Source: Paenibacillus agaridevorans
GTDB lineage: Bacteria > Bacillota > Bacilli > Paenibacillales > Paenibacillaceae
DNA: 50,818 nucleotides
NCBI RefSeq assembly: GCF_003112455.1
Contig: NZ_BDQX01000036.1
Coordinates: forward strand, 64,312-115,129
Direction of reading: 5' to 3'
Shown here: positions 24,933 to 34,546 of the stretch, piece after piece
Layout of the letters: each line of letters starts with the position of its first letter
Position numbering within the stretch: position 1 is the stretch's first letter
The notes under the pieces: generated by a model
Seen by the model: the letters and a program-made list of their open reading frames with translations, nothing else
The model's database searches: none
Told to the model about the DNA's origin: nothing
Made by a program: the position numbers and the translations under genes

Positions 24933-26522
24933 TTATCTGACCCGGAACACCGCGATCGCCTGTTGCAGCTCTTGGGCGAGCACGGCCAGGGACTGCGCAG
25001 TGGCGGCGGATTCTTCGCTCGCGGCCGCGGCTTCCTGCGTCGTGGCGGAGATGCTCTCTACCGCGGTTAGTACCGTCGTCGTCTGGGCTGCCTGCTCCTC
25101 GCTGGCCGCCGCGATTTCCGACACTTTCATGCCCGCGTTGTTGACGAAGGACACAATGTGCTGGAACGATTCCGACGTCTTGTTGGACATGGCGACGCTT
25201 TGATGGACGGCCGTCGAGCTTTGTCTCGTATTTTCTTGCATGCCTTTAATAATGCCCGTAATTTGTTTCGTCGCTTCGCTGCTTCGTTCAGCCAATCGGC
25301 GAACCTCGTCGGCGACGACGGCGAATCCTCTGCCTTGTTCGCCGGCACGGGCGGCCTCGATCGCGGCATTTAAAGCCAGCAGGTTCGTCTGATCGGCAAT
25401 ATCTTCGATGACTTCGATAATATCGCCGATTCTGGAGGAATCCTCTTCGAGTCGCGACATAGAGCTCTGCAGGGAATGCATGCTTTCCATGGAAGATTGA
25501 ACGACCTCGTTGCCTTGACCCGCCATCTCCATCGTTTTGTCCGACAGCTCGGACGCGATTTCCGTGTTTTCCGCGACGGAATGAATGGCGGACGAGAGCT
25601 CCTTGAACAGCTCGCTGATCGTTTGAGCCGCTTCGGCCTGATTGGCATTGCCTCCGGCAAGCTCCTCGCTGCTGGCGGACAGCTGCTCGGCGGATGCGGC
25701 CACGTTTTGCGAATGCTCGGAGATCCGGCCAACAACAACTCTAAGCTTGTCGATCATGGCATTGATGCCGTCCCCGAGCTTGCCGATTTCATCGCGCGTA
25801 CCGATCTCGACCTTCTCGCGCAGATCGCCATCCGCTACTTTCGAAAGCAAGGCGACAACTCGATTTAATGGGCCTGAAATAATGCGAGAGATGAAATATC
25901 CGAATGCAATGCTTGCGAGTACGGCTGCGACTAATACGGCAATCGTAATGTTCCGAGACGATTCATACAATGCTGCGCCTTCGTCTCTGGCAACATCGGC
26001 TTCATTCATGTTGATATCAATTAATTCGTTAAGAGGCTTCTGAAGCTCGCCAACGAGGAGGACATATTCTCCGTCGATAAACGCCAGCAAATCTTCAAGA
26101 TTATTGCTGTCCCTAAAGGCAATGGCACGGCTCACCGCATCTTTGTATTTAGGCCATTGGGTCTGAAATTGGCTGAGCGCCGTTTCGGATTCCGTTGACA
26201 GCTTCGTTTGGCTGAAGGCTTGAACTGCGGTTTCCACCACTTTCATGTCGGTTTCCAAGGTCGTTTTCGTTTCGTTAATCATTGTGGAGGTTTGAGACAT
26301 ATATAATTTGCGGACGAACGTGCGCATCTCGCCAAGAGCGATTTTAGCATTCTGTATTTCGGCAACTGCCCTAAGCTGGTTCGTGTACATATCGTTTAAG
26401 CTGCTATTGGTTTTGCCCAAATTGCTTAAGCCGTACAAACCTATGAAAGTCATCATGATTGAAATAAGAAGGAACGCGGCAATCAGCTTAACCATCGTTT
26501 TGAGATTATAGAACCATTTCAT
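24933..26522 (-). CDS. Methyl-accepting chemotaxis protein
   Basis: Chemoreceptor of 529 aa. A membrane helix at about residues 10-29 precedes a four-helix-bundle sensor domain (4HB_MCP type, with [20 protein letters not shown]). A second helix lies at about 190-212, HAMP at about 213-265, and a long coiled-coil signalling domain follows. Its hairpin tip is [20 protein letters not shown] followed by [16 protein letters not shown]. It ends without a CheR-binding pentapeptide. It is the last gene of an HD-GYP-CheW-MCP run, 56 nt after cheW, so it probably feeds a dedicated coupling protein. Confidence 0.93.
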   Translation of the reverse strand: MKWFYNLKTMVKLIAAFLLISIMMTFIGLYGLSNLGKTNSSLNDMYTNQLRAVAEIQNAKIALGEMRTFVRKLYMSQTSTMINETKTTLETDMKVVETAVQAFSQTKLSTESETALSQFQTQWPKYKDAVSRAIAFRDSNNLEDLLAFIDGEYVLLVGELQKPLNELIDINMNEADVARDEGAALYESSRNITIAVLVAAVLASIAFGYFISRIISGPLNRVVALLSKVADGDLREKVEIGTRDEIGKLGDGINAMIDKLRVVVGRISEHSQNVAASAEQLSASSEELAGGNANQAEAAQTISELFKELSSAIHSVAENTEIASELSDKTMEMAGQGNEVVQSSMESMHSLQSSMSRLEEDSSRIGDIIEVIEDIADQTNLLALNAAIEAARAGEQGRGFAVVADEVRRLAERSSEATKQITGIIKGMQENTRQSSTAVHQSVAMSNKTSESFQHIVSFVNNAGMKVSEIAAASEEQAAQTTTVLTAVESISATTQEAAAASEESAATAQSLAVLAQELQQAIAVFRVR

Positions 26523-26578
26523 GTTAGGTAACTCTCCTTGTCGCGTATGTAAGATGTTCCGCAGGGCGCGGCTATTCG

Positions 26579-27004
26579 TTATTGCATAAGCACTTCTTTC
26601 AGCTTAAGAATACCAGTCAAATCGCCATCCGTAATGCCTATTCCGGCAAGCAGCGAGGAGGAGATACCGCCGAATTGATCAGGCGGAAGCTGAATATCCT
26701 TGAAGCGGAGCACCTTGTTCACTTTATCGACAATAATACCGGCCGTAGTATCCCGATTGCGAACGACAATAATGCGAGTGGATTTGGATACAGTCTCCTC
26801 CGACATGCCGAGCAGCAGTCTAAGACTGAAGACGGGGACGATTTTTCCTCTCAGATTTACGACGCCTTTTACATACATGGGCGTGTCCGGCATCCCCGTA
26901 ATTTCGAGCATTTGAATAATTTCGTGTACTTCAGAAATAATGACGGCATATTTGTCCGTACCGATGTTGAATTCAACAAATTGTTCGGATAAATTGAGTT
27001 CCAT
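26579..27004 (-). CDS. CheW-type coupling protein
   Basis: This 141-aa CheW-domain protein links chemoreceptors to the CheA kinase. The typical sequence is seen throughout ([54 protein letters not shown]). There is no fused receiver domain, so it is CheW and not CheV. It sits 56 nt from both neighbours in one operon. Confidence 0.92.
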   Translation of the reverse strand: MELNLSEQFVEFNIGTDKYAVIISEVHEIIQMLEITGMPDTPMYVKGVVNLRGKIVPVFSLRLLLGMSEETVSKSTRIIVVRNRDTTAGIIVDKVNKVLRFKDIQLPPDQFGGISSSLLAGIGITDGDLTGILKLKEVLMQ

Positions 27005-27060
27005 GGTATTTTTCCTCCTGGGCTGGTGTAAAGCGCGGCATGGCGATAGGGCGCTCCTTG

Positions 27061-27696
27061 CTAACTGTCATTGGGGGCCATGGCGTTTGGCCAACCATAC
27101 ATGTACAGTGCGCCAGGCTTGCAAACCATTTTTATGAACAACTCCACGAGTCCAGGATCCAGTCGGTTGCCCGCCAATCGTCTCAATTCTTTTACGCCTC
27201 CTGCTATGGTTCTATGGGAATAATGGCCTCCAGGCATTACCCAACCATCAAAAATATCGAGAATCGCACAGATTCTTGCATATTGCGGAATATGTTCCCC
27301 TGTAAGCCCGTCTGGTGTGCCACCGCCATCCCAGCGCTCATTCTGATGACGAACCGCGGCAAGAATTCGGGAATTCATGACCGGTTCCAGTAATCGGACT
27401 CCGATAGCCGGATGCCTCTCCAGCGCGCCCGGACGTGATCCGAAATACTTCCTCTCATGATCAAGAATCGAGTTGTCGATCAACAGCTTGCCAATGTCAT
27501 GCATGAGACAGCTTTGAACTAACTCTCTCGATTCCCGTTTGTCCAATTCAAGTCCTGCCGCGAACTTCTCAGCTAACAATGAGGTTCGAATGCAATGATA
27601 GTACGTGTCAGGGTGCTTGCGCCGAAGCGCCTCCATGGCATCGTACAACGGATAGCCGCCGCCGTGTCCTTTTTCCGATAATGCGATCACTCTCAC
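27061..27696 (-). CDS. HD-GYP-like phosphodiesterase
   Basis: HD-superfamily metal-dependent phosphohydrolase of 211 aa. The metal-binding HD is in CLMHDIGKLLID, then HPAIGVRLLEPV, and the HD-GYP block reads RHQNERWDGGGTPDGLTGE, so the name-giving Gly-Tyr-Pro is Gly-Thr-Pro. HD-GYP proteins hydrolyse cyclic di-GMP, and loss of the Tyr may change substrate or activity. There is no sensory domain. The start is a GTG with AGAGGTG 7-9 nt upstream. As first gene before cheW and the chemoreceptor, it may link second-messenger level to motility. Confidence 0.85.
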   Translation of the reverse strand: MRVIALSEKGHGGGYPLYDAMEALRRKHPDTYYHCIRTSLLAEKFAAGLELDKRESRELVQSCLMHDIGKLLIDNSILDHERKYFGSRPGALERHPAIGVRLLEPVMNSRILAAVRHQNERWDGGGTPDGLTGEHIPQYARICAILDIFDGWVMPGGHYSHRTIAGGVKELRRLAGNRLDPGLVELFIKMVCKPGALYMYGWPNAMAPNDS

Positions 27697-28175
27697 CGTC
27701 GCCCACCTCTTTTCGCAAGCTGCTTCTCCGGATCGTCTATTTGGTGCGGCAACTTGAGCAAAATTCGATAACGCTGTAATTCGACAACATTTCCTGTGAC
27801 GATTTAACTAGTTGAAGCGTTGTTCGAACGTAGTATAGTATGTTTATACTGTTTTTACAACCTTCATTTAAGTCCAAAGTCCCGAATGAAATATAAGAAT
27901 AAAATGGAAAGTATTTAATAATAATTAAAGTGTACTAAACAAAAAGCTGTTAATATGTGAGATAATAAGTGAAAAAAATATTCGTAAGATTGAATTGATG
28001 AAATTTTCTTTAGATTCCAACGAATTTATTGAAAATAAATTTGAAACAATATTTAAAATCAATTTATTTCCTAATGATAAAAATTTAATATTTTTAATAA
28101 GAATTTGTCGATTTAAAATACATATTATGTTTTATTTGAACTATTGTTTTTCCAAAATAGCTTAGGGGAATCTGT
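27697..28175. other. AT-rich island with one 55-codon frame of doubtful coding value
   Basis: From about 27840 to 28160 the base composition turns sharply AT-rich compared with both sides. A frame from ATG 27998 to TAG 28165 would give a Phe/Ile/Asn/Lys-rich 55-residue peptide, but there is no ribosome-binding site and the composition alone explains its residues. An inverted repeat AGTATA/TATACT sits at about 27836. This looks like a foreign or decayed insertion next to the transposase remnant. Confidence 0.5.
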
Positions 28176-28658
28176 ATGTTTTTGTCGAATGAGAGAGATA
28201 GGGCAACAGGTGAAACGGGAAGCTTGGAGTCGGTCGAACACGCCATGAAGCGAGTCAAGGATCGACGAATGTATGAACGGTACCAGGCGCTGTATTTGCA
28301 CCTGAAAGGATATTCGCCGGAACACATTTCCGATATCCAGAACCGTCACGTCAAAACGATAAAATCGCATATCAAAGCCTTTGAGGAAGGTGGGCTTGAT
28401 GCCTTGAAGATGGATTTTTCGACTGGCGCGCCGCCTAGATTAACGGAAGGTCAGCTGGAAACGCTGGTGCAAATTATTAACAACAGATCTCCGAAGCGCG
28501 GCGGGTATTCCAGTGGTCGGAAGTGGACGTTGCAGGCTATTGCGACCTGTATTGAAAGGGAATTTGGATACCGATACTCTCTTAGAGGTGTATCGAAGCT
28601 CGTGGAACGGCATGCTATTCTTAAAGACTCCAGATCAAGCCGGAAAACGAAGTATTAG
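28176..28658 (+). pseudogene. IS630-family transposase, N-terminal remnant
   Basis: A 160-aa product matches only the DNA-binding half of an IS630/Tc1-type transposase. A first helix-turn-helix lies at about residues 30-70 (YLHLKGYSPEHISDI), then PPRLTEGQLETLVQII and a second HTH block (WTLQAIATCIEREFGYRYS). It ends at about the point where the DDE catalytic domain should begin, and the downstream sequence shows no continuation in another frame. GGGGA lies 6 nt before the ATG, so it could still be translated and act as a DNA-binding protein. I found no terminal inverted repeats. Confidence 0.7.
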
Positions 28659-28755
28659 TCTACTTTTTGAACAACCTCTAAAGGGAAAAACATTAGTTCA
28701 AGTATGGGTTTGGGTAGTTGGGGAGCATTAAAATAGGGAAAAGGAGGAAATCGCG

Positions 28756-29496
28756 ATTAACATTTATCCGAAATTGGAAAATTTTTCAGCCTACATTCAT
28801 TCTTTGTCCGGCGAGAGACTGACTCGGGAGCAGTTGATTGTACCTGAGCTCCTGATGGATGAAGAGCAAAGGATAAAAATGTATTATGTGCCCTACGATT
28901 ACATAAATGTTGATGCAAAGCTGATGCTCGTAGGTATTACGCCAGGTTTTACCCAAATGGAAATAGCTATTCGAACAGCGCGAGACGCATTGCACAGCAA
29001 GGTTCCGTTGCAAGACATCCACCGACGGGCAAAACTCGCCGCAAGCTTTGCCGGTACGATGAGAACGAATCTGATCGCCATGTTGGACTTAATTGGCATC
29101 CCGGCCCTTCTTGGCATAGCGGGAAGCGGAGAATTGTTTGGCGTTCGTCGCGAGCTCATCCATACGACCTCGGCTGTCCGTTATCCTGCATTCGTCGAAG
29201 GGCGCAATTATACAGGACACGTTCCTTCTATTATGCAGTCGTCTATGTTGTCCTCCTATGCCCGGTCGATCCTGCTGGAAGAGTTGGAGTTAGCTGGCAA
29301 TGCTTTAGTTATTCCGCTTGGGAAAGCGGTGGCGGACGTGCTTCGTTTTTTTGTTCAGGAGGGGCAGCTGCGGGCGGAACGATGCCTGTTCGACTTCCCT
29401 CATCCTTCCGGCGCGAATGGCCATCGGTGGAAGCAGCTCGAGATGCATCGGGAGATCTTGTCAGCGCAGGTTGCCGATTGGTTGAGTCGACGGTAA
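28756..29496 (+). CDS. Uracil-DNA glycosylase-like protein, probably starting at ATT
   Basis: Protein of about 246 aa resembling the UDG superfamily. LMLVGITPGFTQ fits the motif-1 position that normally carries the water-activating loop, and FPHPSGANGHR fits the family's C-terminal HPSxxNxxR loop. Enzymatic activity is unproven, since motif 1 lacks a usual Asp/Asn pair (GxTPG form). The best ribosome-binding site, AAGGAGG at 28741, is 8 nt before an in-frame ATT. No ATG or GTG exists between it and the upstream in-frame stop, and the first alternative start is a TTG at 28774, 26 nt away from the site. The rare start codon is therefore a likely reading. Confidence 0.72.
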   Translation: MNIYPKLENFSAYIHSLSGERLTREQLIVPELLMDEEQRIKMYYVPYDYINVDAKLMLVGITPGFTQMEIAIRTARDALHSKVPLQDIHRRAKLAASFAGTMRTNLIAMLDLIGIPALLGIAGSGELFGVRRELIHTTSAVRYPAFVEGRNYTGHVPSIMQSSMLSSYARSILLEELELAGNALVIPLGKAVADVLRFFVQEGQLRAERCLFDFPHPSGANGHRWKQLEMHREILSAQVADWLSRR

Positions 29497-29551
29497 AATG
29501 GACTCAAAGAGGTAAACGAAAATTCCTATAAAAAAGGAGGTTCATTATACG

Positions 29552-30025
29552 ATGAGTCATGGGCAACGTATCGACAAAGCCTCTATTAGGATCTCTGCGA
29601 CGCAGCGTGAGGTATACGAGGCATTCATTAATCCAGAGGCTTACGAGTCGTGGCTGCCGCCACAGGATATGACGGGGCAATTGCTGGAGTTCGTCCCCCA
29701 ACCCGGGGGAGCTTTCCGTATGAAGTTAACGTATAACGACCAGGGTTACGCCCATGCAGGCAAGACGACCGAAGAAGCCGATATCGCGAAGGGATACTTT
29801 CGGGTGTTGACGCCCTATGAGCTTGTCGTGCAGGCTATCACATTCGAATCCGACGATCAGCGATTTGCGGGCGAGATGACGATGACCTGGAAAATTCAGC
29901 CTAGTGACGGAGGCACTATAGTTTCCGTCGAATGCAGCGATGTTCCTGAAGGCATTGGCCAAGAGGATCATGAGATGGGTTTGAACTGCAGCCTTCGGAA
30001 TTTGGAACTTTATTGCGAGACATAA
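29552..30025 (+). CDS. SRPBCC (AHSA1-like) protein
   Basis: Protein of 157 aa with the START/Bet v1-like fold used for binding hydrophobic ligands. The typical N-terminus is ATQREVYEAFINPEAYESWL, with GGAFRMKLTY and the final helix (GMxxSLxxLE-like: MGLNCSLRNLELY). AAGGAGGT is well placed before the ATG. Function and ligand are unknown; such genes are common single-copy accessories in Bacilli. Confidence 0.85.
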   Translation: MSHGQRIDKASIRISATQREVYEAFINPEAYESWLPPQDMTGQLLEFVPQPGGAFRMKLTYNDQGYAHAGKTTEEADIAKGYFRVLTPYELVVQAITFESDDQRFAGEMTMTWKIQPSDGGTIVSVECSDVPEGIGQEDHEMGLNCSLRNLELYCET

Positions 30026-30043
30026 TGATAGCACCATAGATAA

Positions 30044-30148
30044 ATCCGGCTAAAGGCGGAGGAGCGGCAGCGGGACGCCGTTCACTTCCAAATGCTGCTT
30101 GCCCATATTAACCCGCAAGGTTTAACCAATTCTGCGCTCAAAGGATGA
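30044..30148 (+). pseudogene. In-frame fusion scar of a YesM kinase and an ABC permease
   Basis: Read in one frame from 30050, 32 codons give LKAEERQRDAVHFQMLLAHI, then NPQ, then GLTNSALKG and TGA. The first 22 residues match residues 375-396 of the kinase at 1831 with two changes. The last nine match the extreme C-terminus of the permease at 6998 with one change. Everything between (regulator, lipoprotein, first permease and most of the second) is missing. Many synonymous differences show this came from a diverged homologous cassette, not a recent copy. A stop (TAA, 30041) blocks the frame upstream and there is no start codon, so it is a fossil. Its terminator survives at 30169. Confidence 0.85.
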
Positions 30149-30168
30149 TAAACCGTACGAACGAATAA

Positions 30169-30208
30169 GGAATGGGAGAACAGCTCAACGTTCTTCCGTT
30201 CCTTTTTT
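30169..30208 (+). terminator. Terminator left from the deleted cassette
   Basis: A 13-bp stem (GGAATGGGAGAAC with GTTCTTCCGTTCC, two wobble pairs) and an 8-nt loop are followed by six T. It lies 20 nt after the permease stop remnant. Confidence 0.75.
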
Positions 30209-30338
30209 CTCGTACCGTACCGCAATAGAACGTTATTTTTCTCACAAGAGAGAACGACATTACAGCAATTTATTCGGATAAGATGATAGGGAAAGCGGTT
30301 TGCGAGATGAAATACGAGATCAATACGGAGGGATACGC

Positions 30339-30809
30339 ATGTTAAAGGTTGCCATTATCGGTGCAGGTGCGATATCGACGGCTCATATCGAAGGTTATCT
30401 GCAATTCCGGGATCGTTGCCAAATCGTCGCGGTCAGCGATGTTTATCCCGAAAAGGCGCTTGCCCGGATCGAACAATTCGGTATCGAGGCGCGCGCCGTA
30501 CAGGACTATAAAGAACTGCTGGAGGGCGGCATTGATATTGTGTCTGTCTGCACGCCTCCTTACACGCATGCCGATATCGCGGTTGACTTTCTGAATGCGG
30601 GCAGCCATGTCATCATCGAAAAGCCGATGGCCTCCTCCTTGAAGGAATGCGACGAGATCAATGAAGCAGCTAGCCGGAACGGCAAGCTGGTATCCGTCAT
30701 CGCCCAGAATCGATTTAGAAATCCGATGATGAAGCTGAAAACGGTACTTGAAAGCGGTCTCGCCGGCGCGACCGGCTTATCCGTCGTGGTCAGCAGCATA
30801 ACGGCTTGA
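30339..30809 (+). pseudogene. Gfo/Idh/MocA-type oxidoreductase, 5' fragment
   Basis: The N-terminal NAD(P)-binding half of a sugar or inositol dehydrogenase-like protein is intact: MLKVAIIGAGAISTAHIEGY, DIVSVCTPPYTHADIA, and HVIIEKPMASSL with the catalytic-region EKP. GGAGGG lies about 6 nt before the ATG at 30339. The homologous sequence ends at about residue 143 (LESGLAG); the last 13 codons are the antisense of the neighbouring AraC gene. Full members are 330-390 aa, so the substrate domain is lost. It would have belonged to the deleted sugar locus. Confidence 0.87.
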
Positions 30810-31423
30810 TGCATGCGACGAGTCGCGATGTATTCGGTCATGCTGATGCCAAGCGATTCCTTAAAGGAATGGGATAGATGATAGGGCGATAAATGCAGCT
30901 CGCCCGCCATCTCCTCGAGACGGAAGTGCATCGTATAATGACGTTCGATCCAGTTCAGCATGCGCTCCGTCTGTTCGTTTCTGCAGGACCGCGAGGCTGG
31001 ACTATGCTGAAGCTGTTGCCGCTGTTGCCGTTGCCAATCGGGCTTCATCGCGCGGAACAGCAGGAGGAGGAATAAAGAAATTTCTTCAAACTGTTCCGTC
31101 TCGGGCAGCGGCAGCTTCTCCTTAAAACTTCGATACGCCGCAGCGAGCTCTCCGTTCTCCTGTATGCCGTAGATGCAGGGCGACTGGAGCGCGCCGAAGG
31201 AGATGTATTGATAGAAGGCATGCAGCAGCGGCCACTTTTCAAAATAAAGCTCAAACATCGAAGGCTCGAAAATCGCCAAGGATCTCTCTAAGGGATGCTC
31301 CTCCGAACAGTTCAGCTGTAGATGATGGAGCTGATACGGTTGGAAGACGCACAGCATTCCCGGCTTTATTTCGTAGCTGATATTGTTGACGATCATGGTC
31401 CCCTGTCCTTGATGGATCAACAA
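30768..31423 (-). pseudogene. AraC-family regulator, truncated in its DNA-binding domain
   Basis: The remnant has an N-terminal cupin-like domain (IKPGMLCVFQPYQLHHLQL), a middle region, and the first helix-turn-helix (FRLEEMAGELHLSPYHLSHS). After LLTTTDKPVA the expected second helix-turn-helix is absent, and the frame runs into the antisense of the oxidoreductase. The 5' end is also damaged or unusual: an in-frame TGA lies shortly upstream, and only TTG codons without a good ribosome-binding site are available (31423 is used here). The protein should not bind DNA normally. Confidence 0.82.
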
Positions 31424-31594
31424 AATTTCGGTTCTTTGGTGCGATTGGAACGTTTCCTTAAATCAGTTATCCGAGTGAAAACGTTGGTAAGCGAAATAAA
31501 GAGAACCGTCGTTAATGTCAGTTGCCGATAAGGAAAACACCGCTATCCACTCTCCCATTCGTTGATGATGGATATTTTACATCGTCATGCAACG

Positions 31595-32479
31595 TCAATG
31601 AACCATATCGATGAACTGTTGAGCGGAGCGGGACAACGGCATATTGCGCATGGTCATTATACCGACATGGGTCGGCGGGAGCTGCACGTCGAGCTTGATC
31701 TCGAAGAGGGATCCTTCCTGCAGCTCATTGGCGACAAATTCCTTGGTGACATAAGAGATGCCAAGCCCCTTGCGAGCGAACTCGATAAGCAGGTCAACGC
31801 TGCCGACCTCGATTTCGGGTTTAATGGTATAGCCATAATGCTGGAATAACTCGTTAATCGTCATCCGGGCCCGGCTGTTGCGCGAAAACAGAATGATGGG
31901 ATGCTGAAGCAGCTGCTCCAGCGACATCACTTGATCCTTCAGCTCCGAATAACCGGCGCCTGCTACGAAGCAATCCTGAAGCCTGATGCTCTCGCGCACC
32001 TCCAGCTGAGAGTCGCCGATCGGCATGCGCACGACGCCAAGATCGATGCGGCCTTCCTTCAGGAACGTGATAACCTCGGGCGTCGTGCCATGGTTGAGAT
32101 GGAGCTTGATCCCGGGATAGCGGCGATGGAAGTCCTCGAGATACGGCAGCAAATAATGTTTGAACAACGAATCGCTGCCGCCTACGCGGAGCTCGCCGCT
32201 GTCGAGATTTTTGAGCGCGGCCATTTTCTCTTCGGCCAAGGTGATCAGAATTTGGGACTGCTCGATGTACGAATAAAGGATGGAGCCTTCCTGGGTTAGC
32301 GTTACTCCCTTGGAGGTCCGGTAGAACAAAGCCATGCCGAACCGATCCTCCAACTGCTTAACCGCATGGCTGACGCTGGGCTGGGTCAAATATAATGCGG
32401 CTGCGGCCTTCGACAGGCTGCCGGTTTTCGCTGCCCAATAGAATACTTTATACAACTCGTGGTTGTTGGATATAGACAT
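31595..32479 (-). CDS. LysR-family transcriptional regulator of the uxu genes
   Basis: Regulator of 294 aa. The N-terminal winged helix (residues 1-60) reads FYWAAKTGSLSKAAAALYLT, then QPSVSHAVKQLE. A periplasmic-binding-protein-like effector domain follows (GELRVGGSDSLFKHYLLPYL). The ATG at 32479 has GGGAG about 10 nt upstream; frames extending further cover the promoter region. It is divergent from uxuA with 112 nt between, the classic arrangement for a LysR activator of its neighbour. The effector is probably a hexuronate intermediate (inference). Confidence 0.9.
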   Translation of the reverse strand: MSISNNHELYKVFYWAAKTGSLSKAAAALYLTQPSVSHAVKQLEDRFGMALFYRTSKGVTLTQEGSILYSYIEQSQILITLAEEKMAALKNLDSGELRVGGSDSLFKHYLLPYLEDFHRRYPGIKLHLNHGTTPEVITFLKEGRIDLGVVRMPIGDSQLEVRESIRLQDCFVAGAGYSELKDQVMSLEQLLQHPIILFSRNSRARMTINELFQHYGYTIKPEIEVGSVDLLIEFARKGLGISYVTKEFVANELQEGSLFEIKLDVQLPPTHVGIMTMRNMPLSRSAQQFIDMVH

Positions 32480-32503
32480 GGACGATGGCTCCCGTGACTT
32501 GTA

Positions 32504-32520
32504 TTCATCATATGAATGAA
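32504..32520. promoter_or_regulatory. Candidate LysR operator between lysR and uxuA
   Basis: TTCAT-N7-ATGAA is a perfect inverted repeat centred in the 112-nt divergent intergenic region, of the size used by LysR-type regulators. Confidence 0.45.
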
Positions 32521-32591
32521 GGTTACTTGCATTATATCGGAATGGTTCAAGCGATTCAATTGCAGATTGACAGGAAGCAGAGGGATTCATT

Positions 32592-33683
32592 ATGCGTATG
32601 ACTTTTCGCTGGTTCGGAGAGGGCAATGATACGGTTCCACTTCGTTACATTAAACAAATACCGGGCACGGACGGCGTCGTCTGGTCGCTTCATGATCTGG
32701 CGGCGGGGGAAGAATGGCCGATGGATCGCATCCTGGAGATGAAGTCGCTCGCGGAGAAGGAAGGCCTGCACATCGACGTGGTCGAGAGCGTAAACGTTCA
32801 TGAGGATATCAAGCGGGGACTGCCTTCGCGCGATATCTACATCGAACGGTATATCAACACCATTCGCAAGCTGGGACAGGTTGGCGTAAAAGTGATCTGC
32901 TATAACTTCATGCCGGTCTTCGACTGGCTGAGGACGGATCTGCACTGGCGAATGGAGGACGGCTCGACGGCGATGTTTTACGAGAAGTCCGTAATTGAAG
33001 GAGTTGATCCGCGGCAGCTGACGGCCACGATCAATGCCAATCCGGCGTTTACCATGCCGGGCTGGGAGCCGGAGCGTCTGCTCCATATGGAGAGATTGAT
33101 TCAGTCTTATCAAGGCGTCTCGGAAGAACAGCTATGGGGGAATCTGGCTTACTTCCTGGAGGCGGTTGTTCCTGTTGCGGCGGAAAATGGCATCCGGATG
33201 GCCATTCATCCCGATGATCCGCCATGGCCCGTCTTCAGGTTGCCGCGGCTGATGACCTCGCAGACCAATTTGCGCAAACTGCTGAAGCTGTACGTTCATC
33301 CCTCAAACGGCATTACGCTGTGCAGCGGATCGCTTGGCGCCAATCCGGACAACGATATCATCTCCATGATTCATGAATTCGGAGATCGAATTCCGTTCGC
33401 GCATATTCGCAACGTTCGCCGTTTCGGCAATGGCGACTTCGTCGAGAGCTCGCATCGGACCTCGGACGGATCCGTCGATATCGCGGGCATCGTCAAGGCG
33501 TATCATGATATCGGATACACGGGATACGTCCGTCCCGATCATGGGCGTCAAATCTGGGACGAATCATGCAGGCCGGGCTACGGCTTGTATGACAGAGCAT
33601 TGGGAATCATGCATCTATTAGGGTTATGGGACGGCTACCAATATGCAAAGAGCACTGGGGGAGACAGAGGTCATGCCGGATAA
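32592..33683 (+). CDS. uxuA: Mannonate dehydratase
   Basis: This enzyme of 363 aa removes water from D-mannonate to give 2-keto-3-deoxygluconate, in the glucuronate branch of hexuronate catabolism. The family-specific N-terminus is [20 protein letters not shown], followed by [19 protein letters not shown] and [14 protein letters not shown]. Metal and substrate residues are in [29 protein letters not shown] and the C-terminal [15 protein letters not shown] lies 7 nt before the ATG. Its end overlaps the start of the next gene by 11 nt, so the two are translationally linked. Confidence 0.95.
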   Translation: MRMTFRWFGEGNDTVPLRYIKQIPGTDGVVWSLHDLAAGEEWPMDRILEMKSLAEKEGLHIDVVESVNVHEDIKRGLPSRDIYIERYINTIRKLGQVGVKVICYNFMPVFDWLRTDLHWRMEDGSTAMFYEKSVIEGVDPRQLTATINANPAFTMPGWEPERLLHMERLIQSYQGVSEEQLWGNLAYFLEAVVPVAAENGIRMAIHPDDPPWPVFRLPRLMTSQTNLRKLLKLYVHPSNGITLCSGSLGANPDNDIISMIHEFGDRIPFAHIRNVRRFGNGDFVESSHRTSDGSVDIAGIVKAYHDIGYTGYVRPDHGRQIWDESCRPGYGLYDRALGIMHLLGLWDGYQYAKSTGGDRGHAG

Positions 33684-34533
33684 ATTGCAGCCCATTCACG
33701 AATCGTTAAATGGCAAAGTAGCCGTTGTCACGGGAGGCGCGGGCGTATTATGCCGGGCGATGGCGATCGAGCTTGCCAGGCAAGGAGCTAAGGTTGCCAT
33801 CCTTGGCCGGACGGCGGAGAAAAACGAAGCTGTCGTAAGCGAGATTGCCGCTAACGGCGGAATCGCAATCGGCATCGCTTGCGACGTGACGGATATCGAC
33901 AGCGTGCGGGAAGCAGGACGGGTCGTCCTGGAAAAGCTGGGACCGTGCGACATTCTCGTTAATGGCGCGGGCGGCAATCATCCCAGCGCGAATACGACAA
34001 ACGAGACGTATTCTCCGGAGGATCGTACGGCAGAAGGCGTAACAAGCTTCTTCGATCTTAGTATTCCGGGCTTCCGGAACGTGCTCGATCTCAATTTCGT
34101 GGGCACGCTGATCCCGTCCCAAGTGTTCGCGGAGCAGATGCTTGACCGTCCAAGTCCGGTTATTATCAATATTTCTTCCATGAGCGCGCCGTCTCCGATG
34201 ACGAAGGTGCCGGCCTACAGCGCGGCCAAGGCGGCCGTCGACAACTTTACGCAATGGCTGGCCGTCCATATGGCGGAAGCGGGCATTCGCGTAAATGCGA
34301 TCGCGCCCGGTTTTTTCCTGACAGAGCAAAATCGCAAGCTGCTCGTGCAGGAGGACGGCTCCTTGACGCCTCGCTCCGGCAAGATCATTGCCCATACTCC
34401 GATGCGCCGCTTCGGCAAGCCGGAGGATCTGCTTGGCGTGCTGCTATGGCTCGTCGACGATACGACATCGGGCTTCGTTACCGGAACGACCATACCGGTA
34501 GACGGGGGATTTATGGCGTATTCCGGCGTATAG
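33673..34533 (+). CDS. uxuB: SDR-type D-mannonate oxidoreductase (fructuronate reductase)
   Basis: NAD(P)-dependent short-chain dehydrogenase of 286 aa that interconverts D-fructuronate and D-mannonate, the step before UxuA. The Rossmann motif is [16 protein letters not shown], the NAG motif [10 protein letters not shown], the catalytic Ser lies in [11 protein letters not shown], and Tyr/Lys in YSAAK. The C-terminus is [14 protein letters not shown]. The segment [12 protein letters not shown] after the NAG motif is typical of the Bacillus YjmF/UxuB group. The ATG at 33673 has AGAGG 4-5 nt upstream and lies inside the uxuA 3' end. A terminator follows. Confidence 0.9.
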   Translation: MPDKLQPIHESLNGKVAVVTGGAGVLCRAMAIELARQGAKVAILGRTAEKNEAVVSEIAANGGIAIGIACDVTDIDSVREAGRVVLEKLGPCDILVNGAGGNHPSANTTNETYSPEDRTAEGVTSFFDLSIPGFRNVLDLNFVGTLIPSQVFAEQMLDRPSPVIINISSMSAPSPMTKVPAYSAAKAAVDNFTQWLAVHMAEAGIRVNAIAPGFFLTEQNRKLLVQEDGSLTPRSGKIIAHTPMRRFGKPEDLLGVLLWLVDDTTSGFVTGTTIPVDGGFMAYSGV

Positions 34534-34546
34534 CCGATTCTGTTCG

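Noticed and set aside
27998..28165. 55-codon ORF in the AT-rich island
   Set aside because: No ribosome-binding site, and residue content is explained by base composition; mentioned only within the island entry.
28170..28740. Intact insertion sequence
   Set aside because: No catalytic domain and no terminal inverted repeats or target duplication could be found by eye.
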